Shown: positions 59,030 through 64,000 of the stretch, one piece after another
Layout: each line of letters begins with the position of its first letter
Position numbering within the stretch: position 1 is the stretch's first letter
DNA from: an uncultured bacterium
GTDB lineage: Bacteria > Bacteroidota > Rhodothermia > Rhodothermales > Rubricoccaceae
Length of the DNA: 64,000 nt
NCBI GenBank assembly: GCA_947493945.1
Contig: CANLSR010000011.1
Coordinates: 1-64,000, forward strand
Direction of reading: 5' to 3'
The notes under the pieces: model-generated
What the model saw: only the letters and a program-made list of their open reading frames with translations
What the model was told of the DNA's origin: nothing
Databases searched by the model: none
Translations under genes and position numbers: made by a program

Positions 59030-60805
59030 TCAGGCGGCGCAGCAGCTCAGCTGCCCGACGTCCTTGCGGAACGTGATGGCGGCGAGCTTGACGGCCTCGG
59101 AGAGGGTGAGGTAGGGGTGGAAGGCGTCGGCGAGCTGCTGGGTCGTGATCCCGTGGCGGATGGCGAGGGCCACCTCCATCAAGAGCTCCGAGCCCTCGGG
59201 CGCCAGGACCCGGGCGCCGAGGACAGCGTCGGTCTCGCGGTCGCGGACGAGCGTGACCGAGCCCCGCGTGTCACGGGCAGCCAAGGCGCGGGGCACGTGC
59301 TCCATCGCGAGCGTCGAGGCCTCGGCGTCGAAGCCGGCCGATTGGGCCTGGGCGAGGTCGAGGCCAACGCCGGCGAGCTGGGGGTCGGTGAAGACGACCC
59401 AGGGGAGTGCGGTGTAGTCGGTCTCGGCGTAGAGGCGCTGGTGCGCGTTTCGCGCGGCGAGCGAGCCCTCGTAGGCGGCGGTGTAGACGAACATCTTGTC
59501 GCCGAGCACGTCGCCGGCCGCGAACACGCCCTCGGCCGCTGTGCGGAGCGTGGCGTCGACGGGCACGAAGCCGCGGTCGTCCGCGTCGATGCCAAGCGTC
59601 TCCAGGCCCAGGCCGTCGGTGTTGCCGCGGCGGCCGGTCGCGAGCAGGAGGTGCGAGCCGCGCACGGTCTCGGTGCGGCCGTCGGCCTCGATCTCGACGA
59701 CGATCTCGGCGCCCTCGCGGCGGACGGCGTGCGTGGCGACGCCGGTGCGGACCGTGACGCCGTCGTCCCGGAGGAACCCTTCGAGCGCGTCGGTGAGCGC
59801 GGCGTCCTCGCGGGGGAGGACGCGGTCCGAGCGCTGGAGGAGCGTGACGGGCACGCCGAGCCGGGCGAACGCCTGGGCGGCCTCGACGGCCACGTACCCG
59901 CCGCCGAGCACGACGAGGTGCTCGGGCGCGGCGGCGAGATCCCAGAGCGTGTCGTTCGTCAGGAAGCCGGCGTCGGCCAGACCCGGGACGTCGGGGACGA
60001 ACGTCCGTGCGCCGGTCGCGACCAAGACGGACCGGGCCCGGAGCGTCGGGCCGCCGGCCACCTCGACCGTGTGGAGGCCCGCGTCGTGGCCCGCCAGCCG
60101 GGCGCGGCCGGCGACGAGGTCGATGGCGACATCGTCGGCGACGACGTCGACGTATTTGGCCTGGCGGAGGTCGGCGACGAGGGCGCGGACCTGGGCGAGC
60201 ACGGCGTCAAAATCGGCCACGCGGCCCGTCGTCTCGACGCCATCGAACGCGTCGCGCTGGGCGCGGTGGACGGCCTCGGCCGCGCGGATGGTCGCCTTTG
60301 AGGGCACGCAGCCCACGTTGACGCACGTCCCGCCGATGGGGAGGCCGTCGTTGACGATGGCCGTGCGCCCGCCGAGCTCGGAGGTCTTGAGGGCTGCGGC
60401 GAAGGCGGCCGAGCCGCCGCCGACCACGACGAGGTCGTAGGCGCTCTCGGGAAGGGACGCGGGCGCGGCGGGCTGGAAGGTCGAGGTCGCACCGTCGCCC
60501 GAGGGGACGGCAGGGGACTCGGCGGGGGCGCCGTACCCGGTCGCAGGTCCCGCCGCCGGAGGATCGGGTGCCTCTTCAGGCGCGGCGGTGTCGAGGGCGG
60601 CGCGGTAGCCCGCGGCCTCGACGGCGGCCACAAGGTCGGTCGTCGAGACGGGCGCGTCGTCCGCGAGCGTGACGTCGGCCCGGCCGGACTCCCAGCCGGG
60701 GACCGACGCTGAGGCCACGCCGGGGAGCACCTCGAGCGCCTCGGTGACGTGGCGGGCGCAGCCCGAGCAGGTCATCCCGCCGACGGTCAGGGTGAGGTCA
60801 GGCAT
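59030..60805 (-). CDS. merA: Mercuric reductase with N-terminal HMA domain
   Basis: A 591-residue MerA that reduces Hg2+ to Hg0 with NADPH. The N-terminal HMA has GMTCSGC (Cys13, Cys16), a long Pro/Ala linker follows, then FAD motif VVGGGSAAFAAAL, redox disulfide Cys161-Cys166 (GTCVNVGC), NAD(P)-binding GGGYVAVEA and the C-terminal vicinal Cys pair LSCCAA, which hands Hg2+ to the active site. It overlaps the MerTP stop by 8 nt and is followed by the second flavoprotein. ATG at 60803-60805. All elements for activity are present. Confidence 0.96.
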   Translation of the reverse strand: MPDLTLTVGGMTCSGCARHVTEALEVLPGVASASVPGWESGRADVTLADDAPVSTTDLVAAVEAAGYRAALDTAAPEEAPDPPAAGPATGYGAPAESPAVPSGDGATSTFQPAAPASLPESAYDLVVVGGGSAAFAAALKTSELGGRTAIVNDGLPIGGTCVNVGCVPSKATIRAAEAVHRAQRDAFDGVETTGRVADFDAVLAQVRALVADLRQAKYVDVVADDVAIDLVAGRARLAGHDAGLHTVEVAGGPTLRARSVLVATGARTFVPDVPGLADAGFLTNDTLWDLAAAPEHLVVLGGGYVAVEAAQAFARLGVPVTLLQRSDRVLPREDAALTDALEGFLRDDGVTVRTGVATHAVRREGAEIVVEIEADGRTETVRGSHLLLATGRRGNTDGLGLETLGIDADDRGFVPVDATLRTAAEGVFAAGDVLGDKMFVYTAAYEGSLAARNAHQRLYAETDYTALPWVVFTDPQLAGVGLDLAQAQSAGFDAEASTLAMEHVPRALAARDTRGSVTLVRDRETDAVLGARVLAPEGSELLMEVALAIRHGITTQQLADAFHPYLTLSEAVKLAAITFRKDVGQLSCCAA

Positions 60806-61463
60806 CGGTGGCTGGCGCTGTGGGGTATCCCGCGGCAGCCGTGGCCGCCATCAAATCAGCGACCGTCGCCCGCGTGGGATCGAAGGAGACGACGGCGCGG
60901 GGCGGCTCGAACGAGACCTCGGCTTTGTCGACGCCCTCCACGGCCAAGAGCGCCCGCTCCACGGTCACATCGCACGAGGCGCACGTCATGTCTTCGACGG
61001 CGAGCACCACCCGGGCCGTCGCGAGCGGGGCGTCCGTGGCGAGCACGGCCGTGGTCGGCGGCCCGCTGGCGGCGCGGACGAGCCACGGGGAGGCGAGGAG
61101 CAAGACGGCCGCGAGCGCGCCCGCGCCCAAGATCGTGCGGCGCGTCCGAGGCTGGACGGCGTCCTCCTCGCAGTCGCAGTCGACGCCGACGGCGTCGCTG
61201 CCCGAGGCGGTGAGCCGGGCCGCGCGCCACTCGCGCCAGGCCACGTAGCCGAGGGCGCCCACGGCGAGGGCAACGAAGAGCGGCCGGTAGGGCTCGAAGG
61301 CGGTGAGCGAGCCGACCCACGCACCGCCAACGCCGAGCGAGACCAGGAGGAGCGGGACCGTGCAGCAGGCGCTCGCGGCCACGGCCGCGCCGATCGCGGC
61401 GGCCACGCCCCAGCGGGCGCCCCGGTCGGGGGTCTGGGGGGAGGAGTCCACGGGTTCAGGCAT
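60798..61463 (-). CDS. merTP: MerTP: mercuric transporter fused to a MerP-like HMA domain
   Basis: A 221-residue inner-membrane fusion. MerT part: three helices with the SACCTVP Cys pair in helix 1, and a cytoplasmic DCDCEED motif. MerP part: C-terminal HMA with DMTCASC. It imports Hg2+ to cytoplasmic MerA. It overlaps the ArsR gene by 8 nt. Fusions of MerT and MerP are known in Bacteroidota. Confidence 0.92.
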   Translation of the reverse strand: MPEPVDSSPQTPDRGARWGVAAAIGAAVAASACCTVPLLLVSLGVGGAWVGSLTAFEPYRPLFVALAVGALGYVAWREWRAARLTASGSDAVGVDCDCEEDAVQPRTRRTILGAGALAAVLLLASPWLVRAASGPPTTAVLATDAPLATARVVLAVEDMTCASCDVTVERALLAVEGVDKAEVSFEPPRAVVSFDPTRATVADLMAATAAAGYPTAPATDA

Positions 61464-61899
61464 CGGGAGGGTCGGCGGTGAGCCCGTCGAGGTTGAGGGT
61501 GACGCCGCTCGCGGCCTGCTCCTCGAAGAGCCGGACCAGGAGCCGCGCGAACGGGTTGTCGGTGCAGACCGAGTAGTACAGGGTCTGGGCGTCGCGGCGG
61601 GCGACGACGATGGCCTTCTCGCGCAGGATCTTGAGGTGGCGCGAGACGGCCGGCTGGGTGATCTCGAAGAGGTCGGCGAGGTCGCAGACGCAGAGCTCGC
61701 CCGCTCGCCACAGGACGTAGAGCATCCGCAGGCGCGTCTCGTTGCTGGCCGCGGTGAAGTAGGCCGAGAGCGCGACGAGGTGGTCGTTGCCGAGAGCGTC
61801 GCGGTGGACGGCCCGGAGCTCGTCGGCGCGGTCGGCCGAGGCGTCGGGGCGGACGCAGGTCCGGTCGGTGACGGCGAGGCGGGCAGGAGGGGACGGCAT
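61456..61899 (-). CDS. ArsR-family repressor of the mer operon
   Basis: A 147-residue winged-helix repressor with metal-site Cys70 and Cys72 in helix alpha3 (GELCVCDLADLF) and recognition helix TQPAVSRHLKILRE. It replaces the usual MerR activator, as in some Gram-positive and Bacteroidota operons. A palindrome lies 15 nt upstream of its ATG (61897-61899). It heads merTP-merA and overlaps merTP by 8 nt. Confidence 0.93.
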   Translation of the reverse strand: MPSPPARLAVTDRTCVRPDASADRADELRAVHRDALGNDHLVALSAYFTAASNETRLRMLYVLWRAGELCVCDLADLFEITQPAVSRHLKILREKAIVVARRDAQTLYYSVCTDNPFARLLVRLFEEQAASGVTLNLDGLTADPPDA

Positions 61900-61913
61900 G
61901 CGGTGCTGTGTCT

Positions 61914-61941
61914 AACGAGATGGTTATATAACCTATTCGTT
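61914..61941. promoter_or_regulatory. mer operator
   Basis: Centred on the perfect 12-bp palindrome GGTTATATAACC (61922-61933), with AACGA (61914-61918) and TCGTT (61937-61941) extending the symmetry. It lies between the ArsR gene and the divergent glyoxalase gene and probably controls both. Confidence 0.75.
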
Positions 61942-61996
61942 GGCCGGTTCCAAGTCCGTCCCGATGGGCGACCTTGGCGTCTCCGCCCGCGCCCCC

Positions 61997-62335
61997 ATGC
62001 CCGACGAGATCTCCCCCATCTTCCGCGTCGCCGACGGCCGCCGGGCCGCGGCGTGGTACGTCCGCCTCGGGTTCAGGGTGGAGGGCGAGCACCGGTTCGC
62101 GCCGGACCTGCCGCTCTACCTGTTCCTCAGCCGGAACGGCGCGTCGCTCCACCTTTCGGAGCACACGGGCGACGCGCGGCCTGGCACGCTCGTGTACCTG
62201 CGGGTCGACGACGTGGACGCGATCGCCGCCGAGTTCGGGGTGGAGGTCGAGATGCAGCCGTGGGCCCGAGAAGTGCAGCTGACTGACCCAGACGGGAACC
62301 GCCTTCGTATCGGCGAGCGGGCAAAGGACGAGTAG
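61997..62335 (+). CDS. Glyoxalase/bleomycin-resistance superfamily protein
   Basis: A 112-residue VOC-fold protein: ISPIFRVADGRRAAAWYVRLGF at the start, LFLSRNGASLHLSEH in the middle and REVQLTDPDGNRLRIGE at the end, as in bleomycin-resistance-like proteins. ATG at 61997 is preferred; 61964 would add 11 residues. It is divergent from the mer operon across the shared operator. It might handle organomercurial or unrelated adducts; substrate unknown. Confidence 0.82.
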   Translation: MPDEISPIFRVADGRRAAAWYVRLGFRVEGEHRFAPDLPLYLFLSRNGASLHLSEHTGDARPGTLVYLRVDDVDAIAAEFGVEVEMQPWAREVQLTDPDGNRLRIGERAKDE

Positions 62336-62440
62336 TCCTGGTCCGCCTGGCAGGGGCGCGCAATCACTGGGGCGGTCGTGACCTCGGCCGGAGGATCTCC
62401 GGGTCCCCAGCGGCCCGTCTCGGGCGTTTGTGCGCGGCCC

Positions 62441-63556
62441 TCAGGTCCCGGTTCGCTTCGGGGGGCGGTACTCGACGTCGGGGCCGGTCGAGTAGACGGT
62501 GATCCGGCCTCTCGGGGCCTCGTAGCGGAGCTCGGGCCAGGTGGCCGCGATCGCTCGGAGCGCCCGGCGGACCTTGTAGCCGAAGTCCTTCTTGCCGCGC
62601 GGCGTGAGGGCTCCGTCCTCATCGGTCCGGTAGTGGCTGCCGAGCTGGGCGTGGATCTGGTCGTAGTTCACCGTCAGGCACTCCCGCCCCGTCCGCTGGA
62701 GGGCCGCGAGCCGGTAGGTGAGCCAGAGGTAGAGGTCGTACGCTAAGGGCCACCCGCGGAAGAGGAGGGCCTTGCGGAAGTCGAGCGGGAAGCAGCTCGA
62801 CACGATCTCCGACCAGAACTTGTCCGAGAGCGTGATGGAGCCGCCTTCGATGGGCTCTGCGGTGGGCGTGCCGCCTCGGCTCCAGAAGTGGTAGTCGTCG
62901 ACGACGAGCAGGTGCTCGCCCTTGAGGTCGCGGCGCCCGGGGGTGATGGTCTCCCACTCGAACGTGACGACGCACGTGGCGAGCCGCTGAAGCTGGTCCA
63001 GGACGTAGCCGAGGCGGCCGTTCGCGCCGCCGGAGGGCGTGACCTCAATGCGTTCGCAGAACGCGCTGATCGTATTTCCGAGGTCGATGGTGGGGCTCTT
63101 CTTGGTGCGCGCCTCGGTGACGACGTGGCAAAGGAGGAGCCGGGCCAAGCCTCCGTAGGGGACGCCCCTCGAGACGCGTGGGTGGAGGTGGCTCGGCCCC
63201 TGCGTCATGCCCGCGCGGAGGGAGAGCGTGTAGTCGCAGTTGGTGGCCGTGTACTCCGTCGCCAGGAGCTTGAGCGTCCCGCCGTTGCCATCGGGGATCT
63301 CGACCGGCTCGCCGTCGGGGCCGAGCTGGTAGACCTCCTTGTGGGGCAGCATGGCCTGGACGAAGTGCGTCGGGCTCATGGCGATGGTGCCGGCGTCTCG
63401 AGCGCTCCGCTCCAGGATCTGCACCAGTTGGCGCGCGCGGTTGAGCCGCCGGGTGGACGCGGCGCGCGACGCGCGGGGGAGACGCTCGGCCGATACACGG
63501 CCGAGGGGTGGCGGTGCGGCGTCGGCGTGTGCCGAGGCCGGGGCTGATGGTGGCAT
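62441..63556 (-). CDS. repA: Second plasmid replication initiator (RepA, RepA_C type)
   Basis: A 371-residue protein of the 'plasmid encoded RepA' family: FVQAMLPHKEVYQLGPDGE, VPYGGLARLLLCHVVTEA, SDKFWSEIVSSCFPLDFRKAL, and PLAYDLYLWLTYRLA are typical. A GTG at 63575-63577 would add 7 residues. Its own iterons are probably the array at 57.4 kb, with the mer operon in between. It is unrelated to the 35.8-kb Rep, showing that two replicons coexist. Confidence 0.9.
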   Translation of the reverse strand: MPPSAPASAHADAAPPPLGRVSAERLPRASRAASTRRLNRARQLVQILERSARDAGTIAMSPTHFVQAMLPHKEVYQLGPDGEPVEIPDGNGGTLKLLATEYTATNCDYTLSLRAGMTQGPSHLHPRVSRGVPYGGLARLLLCHVVTEARTKKSPTIDLGNTISAFCERIEVTPSGGANGRLGYVLDQLQRLATCVVTFEWETITPGRRDLKGEHLLVVDDYHFWSRGGTPTAEPIEGGSITLSDKFWSEIVSSCFPLDFRKALLFRGWPLAYDLYLWLTYRLAALQRTGRECLTVNYDQIHAQLGSHYRTDEDGALTPRGKKDFGYKVRRALRAIAATWPELRYEAPRGRITVYSTGPDVEYRPPKRTGT

Positions 63557-63681
63557 CCGGAGGAGGGAATCGGGCACACCCTCAGCCGATCATCAACGCT
63601 CTTTCCCGTTCGGCGATCTACCTTTCGGGACTCTCGCGGCGCTCATGCCGTGGGGTCTCTACGGCCCTGTAAATGAGAAGT

Positions 63682-63717
63682 CGAGGCCGGGCTCCATTGC
63701 ACTGGGGTCCGGCCTCG
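63682..63717. promoter_or_regulatory. Inverted repeat upstream of second rep
   Basis: CGAGGCCGG (63682-63690) and CCGGCCTCG (63709-63717) are perfect 9-bp arms with an 18-nt loop. It sits in the ~290-nt gap between the XRE gene end and rep. It may be a terminator stem or operator; no U-run follows. Confidence 0.4.
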
Positions 63718-63849
63718 CGTGGTGTGTGTGGGAGTGTGAGCGGGGCGTTCCAGACTTGGAACGATGAAGGGAATGTAAAGCAGAGGGCTAGATGTTGCGT
63801 CGTTTGCTCTGGGGTATTAGCCGCGGCCTTTGCCAGAGTGGGGAGGCGC

Positions 63850-64000
63850 CTACCGCTCGGTCTCGACGGAGCCGCGCCGGACGGCCTCGTCGTACCAGGG
63901 ATTGGCTTCGCGGAGCTCGGCGTGGGCAGCGTCGATGAGCGTTCCCGGAGTGGTGTCGAGCGCGAGGGCGATGCGGAGGAGCGTCGGGATGGTGACGTTG
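63850..64000 (-). CDS. XRE-family helix-turn-helix regulator, C-terminal part (cut by window edge)
   Basis: The last ~49 residues of a protein entering from the right edge. The segment PTLLRIALALDTTPGTLIDAA is the conserved helix 4-5 of HTH_3/XRE DNA-binding domains, followed by ANPWYDEAVRRGSVETER and TAG at 63850-63852. The start and recognition helix are outside the window. A role in control of the adjacent rep is possible. Confidence 0.65.
   Translation of the reverse strand, partial: NVTIPTLLRIALALDTTPGTLIDAAHAELREANPWYDEAVRRGSVETER

Overview
High-GC (about 70%) bacterial DNA that looks like a plasmid or megaplasmid segment from the Rhodothermota/Bacteroidota line (a Rubrivirga- or Rubricoccus-like marine heterotroph is my inference). 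Pointers: CzcA fused to a TolC domain in one polypeptide, secreted proteins with C-terminal T9SS-type sorting domains, and C/T-rich leaders without Shine-Dalgarno sequences ahead of most genes. Plasmid pointers: two unrelated replication initiators (35.8-37.3 kb and 62.4-63.6 kb), two separate iteron arrays with DnaA boxes, a parA operon with centromere-like repeats, umuDC, an integrase and an insertion sequence.

Layout. 1-10.1 kb: divalent-metal resistance on the minus strand (P1B ATPase cut by the window edge, HMA-CDF transporter, two methyltransferases, CzcB, CzcA-TolC, a small exported protein, an ArsR-type sensor). 10.1-21.4 kb: copper resistance (CopB-type ATPase, Met/His-rich protein with an NTF2-like domain, PcoB, PcoA, lipoprotein, DUF2231 protein, CopRS two-component system, ion channel). 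Four copies of an inverted repeat ACCTGA-N8-TCAGGT (variants at two sites) lie 57-61 nt from start codons and tie these genes into one regulon. 21.4-24.2 kb: DNA methyltransferase, SLOG/DprA-like protein, IS5-family element. 24.6-30.6 kb: one 1998-residue helical-repeat protein with a PIN-like core, a possible conflict-system gene.

31.4-37.8 kb is the first plasmid backbone: umuDC, a parA/RHH/HEPN-like operon, centromere-like repeats, Rep and nine iterons on a 22-bp period. 37.8-56.6 kb is a co-oriented minus-strand block. It runs from a tyrosine integrase through small lipoproteins, a DUF457-HlyD fusion, a half-length TolC, a 519-aa unknown, a membrane-anchored ATPase, two low-complexity proteins sharing SEDGPxPD motifs, two secreted EndA-type nucleases, a LamG lipoprotein, an ABC exporter and an HlyD adaptor. 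I read this as a probable undescribed export system. 57.3-57.6 kb is a second iteron origin. 57.7-62.3 kb is an ArsR-regulated mercury operon (MerTP fusion, MerA, second flavoprotein). 62.4-64 kb has a second RepA and the end of an XRE regulator.

A 9-mer, GCCAGAGGC, occurs at least 31 times, far above chance. By eye it is missing from the PIN-like gene, the 41-49 kb nuclease section and the mer region, which suggests those parts arrived separately.
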